A stretch of 64,000 bases of DNA. Source: Sphaerulina vaccinii (taxonomy: Eukaryota > Ascomycota > Dothideomycetes > Mycosphaerellales > Mycosphaerellaceae). Under the pieces are notes generated by a model. That model ran no database searches, had not been told where the DNA came from, and was given only the letters and a program-made list of their open reading frames with translations. Shown in pieces: positions 45,164 through 57,528 of this stretch. How positions within the stretch are numbered: position 1 is the stretch's first letter; each line of letters opens with the position of its first letter. Position numbers and translations under genes: made by a program. Location: positions 744,001 to 808,000 of the forward strand of contig JAKUDP010000014.1 of NCBI GenBank assembly GCA_022570795.1. Direction: 5' to 3'.

Positions 45164-46404
45164 TCAGCATAGAACGCAATGGTCACCAACAACTCAGGCA
45201 TGCCAGTAGAGGGATGATAGCATCACGAAAGCCTCTATGAAGGATCAACTCAATCGTCCATGTTCACATCATGCTAACCTTTTATCGTGATGGAGCAGCA
45301 GGTGTCCAGATGCTCGGCCTAATGGCGTATCTCAGGACTCTTGAGATGTAGATAGGCCACGGACTTTTCGTTCCGCTGAGAGTCTCGCTCCACTACATTG
45401 CGTGGTAGTCTAGTAGAATGGCGTTGTGTGTCCACAGAAACAAAGCGCTTGAACATCCAACATCAATTCATCAGTCCTTGCTGGTCCAATAGTAATGATT
45501 AGCCTGCGTACAGTGCTATGGTTTTCGTAGTATTCCTGTTGGAGTCATTTCAGTGAGGTCGTGCAGCGATCACAGGCTGTCCATGCTGCCACGTTCCCGA
45601 GCGCCAGATTTGCGCCATCTCGCAGCGGGTTAGATGCAGGGATTCGTCGGATGACAACCAAGATGGGTCCGCGGGTGGAGGTGGGCATTGGGCTGCTGCC
45701 CCTCGCATGCGCTGGATCGTACAAGGTGAACCGTTGACACAAATACATGTAAGCGGTGTACGTGCTGTTGGTGAGACTCATCACAACCTTTGAGCGATAT
45801 TATCACTCGCTGCGAGGAAGGAAAGGAAAGGAAAGAACGAATTCGGTTCGTGCCTGCCTAGTGACGCTTGCTGCTGATCTCTCGTTCAGACGGGTTGGCC
45901 GTGTGCCGAATGGTTTCATTTCAGACGCAGGAGGCGCGGTAGTTCTGCGCGACAACCACCAGCGACTACAACGACGATATCCTGGATCGCTGAGTGATCA
46001 GGTTGTGACGGGGCAGTGAAGAGAGTAGGACTGCAAGGGTGTGCGAAGAGCGAGAGAGTGCTACAGTAAGGTTACGACACGGCGAAACACCCGGTGACGG
46101 CCGTCTACGACAAGGGCAACGACCACGACGACGACGAACCCACGCAAGGATCGAAACATACCTATATGGTACCATCTACACCAACATTACTACATTCCGA
46201 CGTGTGTAGTTGCGCTGGCCGCAGCTGCCTTCCAGATTCCCCAATACCACTCCCGCCGAGGCATACGACACCACAGCGCAGCACTTTCCTTGTTTGTCTC
46301 AACTTTGCCTGGAAGCATGATCTAGAACAATAGACCTACAGTACCTTACGGCATATCGATTCTATGCCAGCCAGTGCGGAAGCTGTGAACATACCAGCCG
46401 GGCG
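45164..46404. other. Long intergenic region with upstream ATG before the next gene
   Basis: About 1.24 kb. The right side likely forms the leader of the gene at 46405. An ATG at 46364 opens a 43-codon frame that overlaps the main start and ends at 46495. The region 46060-46150 has several ACGACGAC-like short repeats. No gene was recognised. Confidence 0.5.
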
Positions 46405-47652
46405 ATGGCCATACATCGCGGCATACAGTCCGCCCTGTTCTACTACTTGTCTTGTGCGCCGTGTGCCGACGCACGATACCGCAGACGAAGAGTGAAAGAA
46501 GCCGCTCTTTCCAGAGCCGAGCGTTTAGCTCTTGACGCAGAAGAGGGAACCAATGTGTATCGACATCCGGGAGATCCATCTTCGACAAATCCCGCCTGGC
46601 AATCCGAGATCGAGCTAGGGCCGACATTTGTTCGCAAAGGGAAGAAGAAGGCGAGCACAGGGGACAGCCAGCGTGAGCTTAAAGCGGGGAGAGTGAGTAG
46701 CAATGGCAGCCATAACGCAAGTCTGGCAGACTTCCCACCTGGAAGTGGCAGCACTGCAAGAGTAGATCGGAGCTGGAACCTACGACGGCGTGGAACAGGA
46801 GACGAGGCATGGGGCGGCTCGGAGAGTATTTTGGATGAGTCTACATATGCTGGCAGCATACAGAGGCCAGCTACAGCAAGAACTGCTGAATCGACATCAA
46901 CCATGTACCACATGAACTACAATCCTGCGATCAACGAGATGCACCCTCCCACGGTGACTAAAGTGAGCCGACGGGAAGATGTAGTATGGATGATGCAACC
47001 AGTACCAACTGCTGGAGCTATGAGCGCCAACGACCGAGCATCCAGGGGTAGAAGTGACAGTGGCGCAAGTCGTCTTTACCAGTCGAGCACGAACTTGTCG
47101 AGACAGGTCAGCACCAGAACCCACGAGCCGAGACTTCGAGCTGGTACACCATCAGCAGCCGGTATGTCTCGCGAAAGTTCATTCCGATCAACTATTGGAC
47201 CCAGTGGACAGAGGCACGATAGAATAACGGAGCATGATTTTGCTATGCTGCGTACACATTCCAGAGATGGCACCGACGAATCAGCAGCCAGCACAGTCCA
47301 ACGCCCTGAACTTGCTGCTGTAAGACATCCGCCACGACGAGCAGTCTCCCGACCGCAGCTTTCCACAGTCATGTCGGACGGTGACTTGTCATCTCAAGCC
47401 CGACAGGTTTCGCCCAAAGAGAATAGCATACCCGTCCCACTTCAAGGTGTCAATAGGAAGCTCGAGCTGCTGGATGGTCAAGCCGTCGATAAACCCATAG
47501 GCGCAGTCTTTCGCCACAAGCACGACGATAGCGAGATTAGTATACGCCCGGAACTCTTTGACAGTTGGTATACGCCCGAGTTCGAGCTGGGCAAGTACAT
47601 CTTTGAGCATACGAAGCGGGAGGTCCATAAGAGGTGGAGCATGGATCTATAA
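46405..47652 (+). CDS. Conserved-looking fungal protein of unknown function
   Basis: Intronless, 415 residues. The N-terminus is the most structured part: a short hydrophobic stretch with paired cysteines (ALFYYLSCAPCADARYRRRR), possibly a membrane or palmitoylation site, followed by a charged helix (KEAALSRAERLALDAEEG). The middle is disordered (Ser, Arg, Thr, Gly) but contains the ordered piece REDVVWMMQPVPTAGAM. The C-terminus (SWYTPEFELGKYIFEHTKREVHKRWSMDL) looks like a second conserved motif. I do not recognise the family. The arrangement suggests a peripheral membrane or signalling adaptor; that is inference. The start was taken because it opens directly on the cysteine-containing segment. 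Confidence 0.75.
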   Translation: MAIHRGIQSALFYYLSCAPCADARYRRRRVKEAALSRAERLALDAEEGTNVYRHPGDPSSTNPAWQSEIELGPTFVRKGKKKASTGDSQRELKAGRVSSNGSHNASLADFPPGSGSTARVDRSWNLRRRGTGDEAWGGSESILDESTYAGSIQRPATARTAESTSTMYHMNYNPAINEMHPPTVTKVSRREDVVWMMQPVPTAGAMSANDRASRGRSDSGASRLYQSSTNLSRQVSTRTHEPRLRAGTPSAAGMSRESSFRSTIGPSGQRHDRITEHDFAMLRTHSRDGTDESAASTVQRPELAAVRHPPRRAVSRPQLSTVMSDGDLSSQARQVSPKENSIPVPLQGVNRKLELLDGQAVDKPIGAVFRHKHDDSEISIRPELFDSWYTPEFELGKYIFEHTKREVHKRWSMDL

Positions 47653-48263
47653 TAGTCAACGATCCTGAGTGAAATTCTTGTTTGGTGCGTTCTGGAGCGT
47701 TCGAGCATAGCATTTGAGCAGGGTGGGTATGGCCACTGCTGTTACACGAAACACGATTCTGCGTTGGAGACAGAAGCACATGGGAATCAGCGCGATGCTT
47801 GGATAATACGCGGGCGGGATGGCCAAGGAAACGACCTGTTGTACATAGTCAGACGACCAGATATGGAAATGTTGTTGACATCCAGGCCATTGGGCATACG
47901 ACGTTCTTAATGGAGGTTTCGATTCACTTCAATAAGGTTCTCACGAATCTTACATGCAGGAACGCTGCCAAGCGACCGGAGCTCATAGATCTTTTCGCGG
48001 AGGACTTCCCGAACATACCGGCACTCCATCGGCATGATGTTTGCATCAGGATAAACATCCGATTGACTCGTCTGGACCTGATCAGAGCTGCTTGCGAATG
48101 AGCACGAACGCGGCAAGGTCTCCACAGTCTTGACAGCTGTGGTAGCGCGATGACGAGACCTCGGCTGTAGCTCGCACGAGAGTACATATCAAAAACGAAC
48201 AATCCATGAAAGGTTTGCTGCTCAACTACAACAAGTTGGGTTTTCACTTATAACATCGACAAC
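47653..48263. other. Intergenic, no gene seen
   Basis: About 610 bp between two forward genes. The frames are short and without motifs. It should hold the promoter of the oxidoreductase gene at 48264. Confidence 0.45.
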
Positions 48264-49378
48264 ATGGTTCAGAAGACACGACAATGGCAACTGGCCCATA
48301 AGCCACGAGACTATCCTAAACTCGATGGGCCAGAACAGACCTTCAAGCTCGTTGAAGATATTGAGCTTCCAGCGCTCCAAGATGGCGATATTCTGGTCAA
48401 GACGATATACCTTTCCAACGATCCTGCGCAGAGAGGATGGATCGACCCTGACATCCCCGAAGAAAGACTATACGTCCCACCAGTGAAACTTGGTGCACCG
48501 ATGTCTGCTAGAGGTCTTGCTGAAGTCGTGGAGTCGAAGTCCAGCTACAAGCAGGGTGATATGGTCCTAGCCTCGGTAGGCTGGAGCGAGTATGCGGTCG
48601 TTAAGGCTGCCACTGTCCAGCCGGCTAAAGACCTTCCACAGGGCAGAAGCAAGACTGCTTACCTTGGATCGCTTGGGATGACTGGTTTGACTGCATACTT
48701 TGGATTGACTGAGGTTGCCAAAGCGACAAAGGATGATATCGTCGTGATCTCTGGTGCTGCTGGCGCTACTGGAAGCATGGCAGTCCAGATCAGCAAGAAG
48801 ATCATTGGTGCCAAGAAGGTCATTGGCATTGCTGGAACTGATGAGAAATGTCGATGGGTTGAGAAGCTCGGCGCAGATGTGTGCTTGAACTACAAGAGCA
48901 CTTCTTTTGCCGACGATCTCAAATCTGCGACGCCTGGACCAGAGGGTTATGCGAATGTGTACTTCGTAAGTGTGATCGACTACCCTGCCCGTGAGAGAAC
49001 ATATGCTGACCTTCGCCAAAGGATAACGTTGGCGGAGAAATCCTTGATCTGGTACTGACACGTCTCGGACACGGCGGTCGTGTTGCTGCATGCGGTGCCA
49101 TAAGCCAATATAATCAAGCCCAGGAACGCACAACTGGTATCAAGAACTGGTTTGAGGTCGTGATCATGCGTCTCAATATCAAGGGCTTCATCGTGCTGGA
49201 CTACATGAAGCAATTCCCGCAAGCTCTCGAGATATTCAAGAATGCACTCGCAGAAGGCAAGCTCGATCTGGAGGGAGGAGAGACTGTGGTCAAGGGAGGA
49301 TTCGAGGATCTGCCCAAGACCTGGATGAAGTTATTCGAGGGAGGAAATCAGGGAAAGCTGATCACACAGATTGAGTAA
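48264..49378 (+). CDS. NADP-dependent MDR oxidoreductase (prostaglandin reductase-like)
   Basis: Two exons, 48264-48965 and 49022-49378, with a 56-nt intron (GTAAGT...CCAAAG), give 352 residues. The catalytic part contains YLSNDPAQRGWID and a GAPMSARGLAEVVES segment, and the nucleotide-binding fold reads VVISGAAGATGSMAVQI near residues 161-177. Zinc ligands of classical alcohol dehydrogenases are absent. After splicing the line YFDNVGGEILDLVL, then GRVAACGAISQYN, is typical of the leukotriene B4 12-hydroxydehydrogenase / double-bond reductase group. Members reduce the double bond of alpha,beta-unsaturated carbonyls using NADPH. No targeting signal is seen, so it is probably cytosolic. The physiological substrate is unknown. 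Confidence 0.9.
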
Positions 49379-49769
49379 GCCAGTCCAGTCAACACTGCGT
49401 GCTGTTGATGTTGCTGAACATTAGTGGTAGAGATCGATCCAGCCGAGCCCATCTGTAGCTTAGATGCCAGTACGGGGCACATATGTGCTCCTCTTCTTCG
49501 ACGTCGACCACATATCATATATCTTTCTGTCTCATCAGCCAGCACAGCAGAACATTGATGAATGCTTATGACAGTCGGAAATAATATGCAACGGATGAAC
49601 GGCAGTCGCTCGGCTAATCTTTGTACCTTGAACTCAATTCCCACGCGAACAACGTCACAGCAGGCATTCGAGCTCTTAAGCGGAGCTGTAACCGTGAGAA
49701 CCAACAACATTGTCCTTATCACACCACTACAACAACTCACTCAGACATACCACAAGAAAATCGGTCAAT
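49379..49769. other. Intergenic between oxidoreductase and OsmC genes
   Basis: About 390 bp with no gene. It contains the 3' region of the oxidoreductase gene and the promoter of the OsmC gene. A stretch rich in CAA/ACC near 49690-49760 probably belongs to the leader. Confidence 0.45.
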
Positions 49770-50337
49770 ATGTCTATCCGTGCCTTCCAACCAATCCTCC
49801 GCAGCGCACCGCGCCTTGCTGTGCGAACAGCTCAACAAGCTCGTTTCCTGAACAAGTCCTCATCCCCCTCATTGTACGCCGCTCACGCCAGCGTTACTGG
49901 AGCTCGAAATGGCCACATCCAAGCAGAGAATCTCGACTTGCAGCTCGGAACCCCTAAGGAAATGGGAGGTAAAGGCGGCGCTACGAATCCAGAAGAGCTT
50001 TTCGCTGCAGGATATGGTAAGGCAACACCATGGACAAGAAGCTGACATAGTTTGCTGATTTGACGTTACAGGTGCATGCTTCCAATCCGCCATGAACGCT
50101 GTCGCCCCATCTTTGAAGATCAAGCTACCAGAGGACAGTGTTGTGGAGACTACTGTGCACCTGATCGGGTCTTTGAAGGAGCTTGATATTGGCATTAGAG
50201 TTGATATGAAGGTGAAGGTTAAGGGTATCAAAAAGGAGGATGTTGAGAAGGTTGTGGCTAAAACTAAGGAGGTCTGTCCGTATAGCAGGGCAACGCAGGG
50301 CAATGTCGACACTAATGTGGAGGTCATTGTGGAGTAG
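49770..50337 (+). CDS. OsmC/Ohr-family peroxidase, likely mitochondrial
   Basis: Two exons, 49770-50016 and 50072-50337, with a 55-nt intron (GTAAGG...GTTACAG), give 170 residues. The N-terminus (MSIRAFQPILRSAPRLAVR) is a classic mitochondrial presequence. The fold marks are NPEELFAAGY, then GACFQSAMNAVAP with the first redox cysteine, and VCPYSRAT with the second. These two cysteines reduce organic hydroperoxides in Ohr-type enzymes. Fungal homologs are thought to protect mitochondria from lipid peroxides. The start is the ATG that opens the presequence; upstream frames lack it. Confidence 0.92.
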
Positions 50338-50460
50338 TGTTGCTATTCATGGATGTAAGCTGTATGATGAGATCGACCTGCACCACCAATGCGATAGCCT
50401 GCTAGATTCTACATGTCTACCGCTCAGATTGTAACTGTACACGACCTCATGAAGCCCATG

Positions 50461-52668
50461 TCAATTATTGTCATCCTTCGAAAACAATGGTCCTGTCATA
50501 GTTCGCATCCTTCTCTCAAGCAAATCCTCGCTACTCGCAAGTCGATTAACCACATTCCGACTAGCACTAGGACTCATCGTCCCGGACATATGATGATGTC
50601 TCCTCGACCTCATCCCATTCCTCCTAGAATTCGAAGCCAAAGCACTACTCGTCTGACTCGAATGCCGTCCACTCCCACTCCCGCTCCTCGAATGATTACT
50701 CCTACGCTGTTGTGGCGAAGTGACACCTCCCGATTCAATCTTAGTCATCTTGAACTTCGATGGAATTTCCAACGGCCTTTCATAGTCCGATCCATGAGAT
50801 CCACGTCTTGATGCTGTTGTGCCGCGAGGATTTGAGAAGTAGTCTGTGCCGCCATTAGATGCCACGGAAGAAGGTTCTCGTGCGTAAGAGTCGATGAAAG
50901 TTTCTTGCATGAATCTCCGGCATTCATGAATCCATTCCCAGCCTTCGTGGTATAGACTCACGAACTGCAAGAAGCCGTGACTGATCTGTGGGACAATGAT
51001 CTTCTTGAAGTAGTCCTCGTCGTTGAAGACTGCTTCTTCGCTGATGAGGCCGACTTCCTTTCGGCGGTTGAATTCGAGGAGCTTTGCTTGTCGGAGTCGT
51101 CCCGCGAAGATTTGAGTGTCATCTACGAGTGGGTCGCGTTCGCCGCATATCAAGAACGTCTTGGGGAACTTTGCCAAAAGCTCTTCTGGTGCTCGAACTG
51201 GCGAGAGCCAGTAATCTGTCGTAAAGTCTGGTCTTCTATGGGGTCCAATATATACGATGATCATCGCTCGAAGCATTTCTGGGCTGATGATACGATCGTT
51301 CGTGTATGAGATCACACTGCTCATGGCTAAGCGTGTCTTCATACGCTTCTCTGGTTGTTGTGCTACTGAAGACTTCCGTCGAGGTCGAGGTGTCACTGTA
51401 TCGTCCGAGTCTTCGGCATCAGAAGTATAGGGTGTTGTACGATCTATGCGCCGGTAGTCTTCCGTCTTGCGGTCGAGCACCCGCTTGTCGTCCTTGTTAC
51501 GTCTCAGCGAGTTCATCAACGAGAGATGCTCATCAGACATCCAAATGCCGATATTGAGCTCAAGAGCTGGATAGATGAGGACGACAGCTTCTGGTGGTGG
51601 TAAAGTGTTCGGTATGAAGCCTGTGTGCCAGGTCGAGTGCTGAGACTTCTCGTCTAGGATCATCAGTACCGTCCCTGCTGCAAGATTGCCACCTGCACTA
51701 TCGCCACTGATTATGATCTTCGGTACATGCTCTCCAGACAAATTGATGCACCGCCCACGAGTCATAATAAGCTGATAGTAAGTGTCGTAGCATTCATAGA
51801 GCTGGTAAGGATAGCACTCATCTGGCGCTTTCTTATAGTCCAGCGCCAGCACTGGACATCCTAGCTTGCCGGCCCAAGACATCAGCTTATCATCGTGGCA
51901 TCTAGGATCCATGGCCACGAAACCGCCTCCAGGAATATCCAGCACAATCTCGCGTTGGCGCCGCAACTCGGTATCTGTTCCGTTGAAGTAAAGCCACGCG
52001 TCGATCGGCTCCTTGTAGTCACTGTCTCTAGGTCTGTGTATCTTGATCTTTCTGGGCTCATATTTCATCAACTTGGGCCTCATCAAGCCCATGAAGAACT
52101 TGAGAATGGGCGTGTTTGGCTTATTCCAGCTCACTCGTAGATGATCTACTCGCAGATCACCTCTAACTCTCCGTACCATTTCGTCTGCTTGTTCTGCACA
52201 CACCAGGTAATATAAGGTGAACATGATCTCGCACGTATGCCTCAGCCACTTTGGCCTCAAATGCATAGCCGTCCAGAAGCCTGCATCCAGTGCGGTCGTC
52301 ACCCATGTTGCTCGAAAGAACTTCTTATCGTATAGATTTGCTAGTGGCTCAGGCGACTCCAAGCCCACTACTCTGGCAAAGTTACGCGACACGTACAGAG
52401 CCATGCAGGACACGACGAGCGCCTGGTGCATATTGAAGCGTTTCGAAAGCCATCGCGACAGGCGATCCACCCCTGGCGGTCCATGTCGTTTGAATTTGCG
52501 TAGATAGAGACTCCAGAAGACAACGACGGCGAGCACTTGGTACTTGCGAAAGCGGGTCGAAGGCCGCCCAAGGATATGGTCTACTCACGTCCTGCTCGTC
52601 AGCGGTCGTTCCTGCCTTCTTGGAATTCGTCAATCTGATCCATGCTGTTGTTGTTGCGTACCTATCAT
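50461..52668 (-). CDS. Hormone-sensitive-lipase-type alpha/beta-hydrolase
   Basis: A 7-nt first exon (52668-52662, ATG ATA G) joins after a 78-nt intron (GTACGC, branch CTGAC, acceptor GTGAG) to a long exon 52583-50461, giving 709 residues; the junction reads MI-VDHILGRPSTRFRKYQ. One hydrophobic segment follows (VLAVVVFWSLYL). The HSL family marks are IPGGGF near residue 220 in place of HGGG, the nucleophile motif GDSAGGN near 295, GERDPLVDD near 485 carrying the acid, and QISHGF near 538 carrying the histidine. A charged insertion of about 80 residues (SDAEDSDDTVTPRPRRK) separates core and lid. The C-terminal 110 residues are Ser-rich and disordered. Such enzymes hydrolyse acylglycerols or short esters; the substrate here is unknown. 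Confidence 0.85.
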
Positions 52669-53466
52669 GGCAGAAGCCGCGAGAACAACGACAGCTCTAT
52701 AGACATCCAAACAGCGGCGTTACGGGCATTGAAGCAGCTTTGAGGGGCGGTATGGTTGGCGCGGATGGGACGAGGTGAGCGGAGGAATGGAGGAGTATAG
52801 GAGCAAGAGAACGAGCACAGGAACAAAGCGCTCGTCGCCGTTCTGGAGGATGAGAAGACCGAAAAGCTGCCATCGTGATGGTGAAGTCTAATTGCTGCTT
52901 CGTCATTCGGCCACGAGACTCGACTAGACGTGAATCATTTGCATGTGAAAGTCTGGAGAGTCGGATCTGGTCCAGTCCATACAGTCATTCACAGAAGTCG
53001 TGATATTTCTTAACATTTCGACAATTTCTGCACGTCTGTCTGTTCACTGGACGCGAGCACTTCCAGCAAGGACAACAATGAAATGGTGCTCATCACGCGT
53101 TACATCTTCGCCGGGCAAGCAGCAAGATGCTGTTCATAGAGCAGCCAGCCCAGAAAATGTCGACCTCATCCTCCTGCCGGCATGACCACTTCTGCACGGA
53201 CTCCGAAACCGTTCTGCAACAGCACCGCCGAGTCGAGAGTTTCTCAGCGTCCTCAGCCATCAATCACACAGCCAGTGGCATGTAGCACAACAAGGACGAT
53301 GGGCAGGCAAGTATGAAATGCAGAAGTGAACGGTTCTCGATAACACATCTCTGAATTGCTGTCACTACTTACGATCAGTTCTGCAGATATATGCTCTTGT
53401 CATCTGGATGTCTCTGGGTATCCTTCAAACACATGTCCACCACCAAGAAAGTCAATATATACTGCT
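52669..53466. other. Intergenic between HSL-type and HMG-box genes
   Basis: About 800 bp between two reverse-strand genes. It should carry the promoter of the HSL-type gene and the 3' end of the HMG-box gene. Short frames without motifs only. Confidence 0.45.
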
Positions 53467-55859
53467 CTACACAGCCTTCTCGCCGAAACCGCGGACCCAT
53501 TCGCTGACTTCGAAGCCTAGACGTCTCAGCGTGGATGGCTCGACCTCAAGAACATCTTTTCCTTCCATCTTGCTCCTCTTCACGACAAACAGACTGCCAG
53601 GCTCCATAATCTCAACTGTTGGCTTACCACTCTCGGCAATAGCGCTATCCTTGACGTAAATGGTCAGATCAGGACTGATGATACCACGCCAGTGTGTAGC
53701 GGTCCACTCCCAGTGGTCTTTGGGCGAGTATTGAGCATAAGACTCAATGGGAATGTGGCAGGCGAAGAAGTTGCTGGCGTGGAGGGAGTAATTGGCGATG
53801 ATGCTCACGGGTTTCGTAGTACTGGAAGTAGACGAGCCCTTACTGGAGCTGGATGCCTTTCGTGCAGACGAGTCGACTTCCATCTGCTCGGGTTCGTGGC
53901 TGCGACGATCAGTGATTGGAGGCTCTGAGTCATCGGCGCGTGCGACGACTCGATTGGGCGAGACTCTGCTTGCCAATGGCTTCGAATCGTCGCTGTCGTA
54001 GGATTCGTCAACGGGCTCTCTGACCTTGGCCTTGGGAAGACTGGATGAAGCATCAATCATGACAGAGTCAGTCGGCGACACCGATGTCATCATCAGCGAC
54101 TCTGTGATATCAGTGCTCTTCAACAGCCAATCTGCTGCAAGGCGGTGATATTGCGCCATGATCTGCAGCTTGCTGCCTTCCGATGTTACTTTAGGTCCAT
54201 CCAGCTGTCTCACAGTCAGATCATCACCTTTGCCGAGGGTGTTGCTCAACCAGTTGGCGAGCATTTTAACAGCCTCCACATTGTCACCTTCGATGGCGAC
54301 CAGAGGACCTCGAGGCGATCCCTTTCTGACTGGGGCAGGAGGTGCAACTTTGCCCAACACATTGATCTTGTACCAGAAGTCTAGGGTCATGATTGACTCT
54401 TTTGCACTTTTGACACCACCATTGGAAGTCATTAGACCAGGAGCAACACCAGGAGTGCTGGTCTGCAGTGGCGGTAGTGTCAATGATCGATCATGCGGTC
54501 CTACATGTCCTTGAGACAAGCGATGTTGCGCATAGCCTGGTCCAGGTCTGGGAGGCGGCGCCATTGGTCCAGGAGGACTAGCAGCACCTCGGAGTCCAGG
54601 CAGAGACTCACGGCGCGCGTGTGCTGCAGCTGGCGGATATGGATGGGAAGGAGGTGGCTGAGCGAATGGAAATGGCGTGCCAGGACCAACATGTACTCCC
54701 GGAGGCGGTGCAGCCACGTATCGAGGCGGTGGAGGCCGAGAAGCCATGGAAGTTGGATGCTCGCTGCCATTGTTGTAACGACGTCGCTTGAGTTCGGGGC
54801 TGAGTGGGCCCAGATCATCGCGCTCGTCGTGGTGATTTGGAGACATGGTATTGCCTGGAAAGCGTCCTAGTCGCCTTGCTGCTGGTGACTGGAGACTGAG
54901 ATCCCGAAGTACGGGAAGTGTTCTTGTGACTGGCGTAGCGATCGATCCTGGTGTATATGCTGTTGCTGGACTGTTGCTGGCGGTATATGGTGTTGATGGA
55001 GCCAAGATGCTCTTCCCGCCGCACTTGTGACAGCGAGGCTTCTCAAGTCCTGATGCTGGCTCTGACGATAAGCTACCTCTTCGATTGCTTCGCTTTGGCT
55101 GGTAGCGGTAAGACGGATATTGCTGCTGATGTCGGAGCTTCTCTTCTTCAGCAAGCGCTTTCCACCTTGCTTTCACCTCGGGAGGTTGATTTTGCCACTG
55201 CTCGCCGATGATCTTGGATATTTCCGGGTTCGCGAGGCCGGGATTCTGGGATACGACTTGTGCTTGTTGGTTCTGGCGATACAGGATAAAGGCTACAACG
55301 AGTTAGCATTGACAGACGTTGACGATCTAGCTGCGTCGCGACTTGACATACCGTTTCGAGGTCTGGGGATCTTTGGCTCTGGTTGGCAGATACAAACGTG
55401 TACCTCGCCGCTATCAGAATTCGTATGCGTTGGGTATGCGTCGGCGAAGTTGATGTCTTTGTCTTCAGCCTCGACAATGGTAGCTGTGCGCTTCCTTGTT
55501 GTCCTGCTGAAAGGTGGACTCTCTTCGGGCGTCAATGGAGTCTTGGATGGATCTCGACCAGAAGGACTTGAAGAGCGTCGATGTGAGCGAGAGGACACGG
55601 AGGACGACGTGCGCCTACTGGAACCTGCGGTAATATTATGGCTGTTGCTTCGTGTATCCTGAGCTTGAGACTGGTTCAAGACAGCGTCATTAGTTGGATT
55701 GGAGCCGTCTGGCATGGTTCGCTGCCACAGTTGTCTCGTGAAGACGATGTGTCCGGAAGCATTTGCGGGCTGCAGCGTTTGCACAGGTTGATCCGATTGA
55801 AACCGCTGTCGATGCGTAGGAGGCAGCGGCAGCGATGAATCTTGGATGGAAGCAGACAT
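53467..55859 (-). CDS. HMG-box transcription factor
   Basis: Two exons, 55859-55352 and 55292-53467, with a 59-nt intron, give 777 residues. The intron falls inside the HMG box and splicing restores PRPRNAFILYRQNQQ, followed by ISKIIGEQWQNQPPEVKARWKALAEEEK. This sequence-specific HMG class includes MATA_HMG, Ste11 and Rox1-type factors, which regulate mating, development or hypoxic genes. After the box comes a CxxC pair (CHKCGG) near a disordered Pro-rich middle, then a conserved-looking segment (IMTLDFWYKINVLGKVAPP ... LVAIEGDNVEAVKMLANWL), and a C-terminal globular part (HWEWTATHWRGIISPDLTIYVKD ... VSEWVRGFGEKAV). No mating-type neighbours are present, so it is not the MAT locus. Confidence 0.88.
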
Positions 55860-57528
55860 CGAGAAAGAGACAGCAGGGTCTCACTATTCTCTTGTTCCAC
55901 TGGCATTCCCAATCGACAATGAAAGACCTGCTACGTACCAATGAGTGCGGTTGACGAATCAGGACGTTCCATTATTGCAAAGGAAAGCAGGAGTATCTTT
56001 GTGTCTATTATCCCAAGCCAACCGTGGCATGCAGTCCTTTGTCCGATGACGAGCACGGCCATCTGCTGCCTCGCGAAATGCTGCGATTGTTGCGGTGGAC
56101 ATGCGGGCTTTCTTTGTTCTTTGTTGGCAACCCGCCGATCCGAAAGCGGCCAAGCTATAGCGCGAAGCAGCCCGGCGAAACGTCAGCTATTCTTTGAGAC
56201 ATTCCTAGGCGGTAAGCATGCAAGGAGGCGGTTCCAAAGAAATGCTAGATAACACAATGCGAAGTGGGTGAACAAACTGCCACACTATTTCGCACTTTCC
56301 GTGGCCCGCCTCTCCCGCCCGCTTGGATGATCGATAAATGGGTTGCAATCCTTCCCATCAGCTTCGTGGCATTCTGTCCGTGCCATGGCGACACGAGACA
56401 CCGGCACAGTGGAATGTCACACATAAGTGCAACTCTGCGAACATGTGGAACACAATCACACAAGTTCGATTCTCGTCCTCGTTATACATTGCAAACTGTG
56501 GCCCACGTTTCGGTGTCGCCGTCTGCACGCCGTCTTTCTTTCCATCCAGCAGTACATGGAAGTCTGCATGCAGGAGCCAGACACTTGGGATGCAGATGAT
56601 GCTGTGTTATGATGAGCGTTGGTGCAGAAGTGATGCCGATCATGCGCGGCCGAGAAATAATGCTGAGCAACATCCGGCGGGATCCAGCTTGATGGTATAG
56701 CAAAACGATACGGCACTCTGGCAACCGAAAGAAAGACTTGTTTCTTTACATAGCCAAACACAAGCTCTCTTCCTCCATTCAAGCGAATGTTGTGACGATG
56801 AGTTGCTTGCGAAGAGGCGGGTAAGCACGACGGATGTCGAAGGAGATTAAACACTGCAGGTACTTAGTGAAACTGTGTTTTCGAATTTGGGCTCTCTCCA
56901 TGCTCGAGCTCGAGCGCAGATGTGACCAACTTGGCTGGTTTGAGGTCGGCACGGGCAGCCGTGCACGATGAACCACCACATGTTGTGTACCCGCCTGACG
57001 CATCGAACAGGACTAGGCACCCGAAATTACCAACACTGTTGCATGTCGAAGCAAGTAAAAGCATCGTTTGGGTCTCTTTCAGAGGTCAGCTGTGGTCTGC
57101 AACATTAATCAGCCTAAGGTTGTTACCCGAATTAGGTGCTAACAGGTAGTGGCATAGACATGAGCCAGCACGTCTATGGCCACGCGAGAGACCCCTGCCG
57201 TCGGGAAGTGGTTTGTGTTTGTATCACAATCGACGGCTCTTTGCAGCTGTCAAACTCATCCTGGATGGAAATCAGTCTCCAGCCTTGTCGAATTCGCAAT
57301 CATACTTCAAGCATGGACAATCATGTCGCTACCAATGGCCGTGGAACATGGTCTGCACCTTGGAAGTCTGAGTGAACTTCATGTATGAGCTGACACTCCG
57401 TCGCACGGGCTCGATGTGAAGTCAACCTGGAAGAAACATCTTGAGACGAATGTAAGCATATGTGATTATTGTCCTACCTGGTGTGACTCGTGTATGCTGC
57501 CAGGTATTGCATAGACCATCGTAATGAC
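55860..57528. other. Long intergenic region; one weak small secreted-type ORF
   Basis: About 1.67 kb with no strong gene. A reverse-strand ATG frame at 57064-56864 (66 codons) has a short hydrophobic start and four spaced cysteines (CNSVGNFGC, CGGSSC), reminiscent of small secreted proteins, but it lacks a full signal peptide and may be chance. The HMG-box promoter should occupy the left part. Confidence 0.45.

Noticed and set aside
55120..55662. 180-codon forward frame
   Set aside because: Antisense to the HMG-box gene and its intron; no domain.
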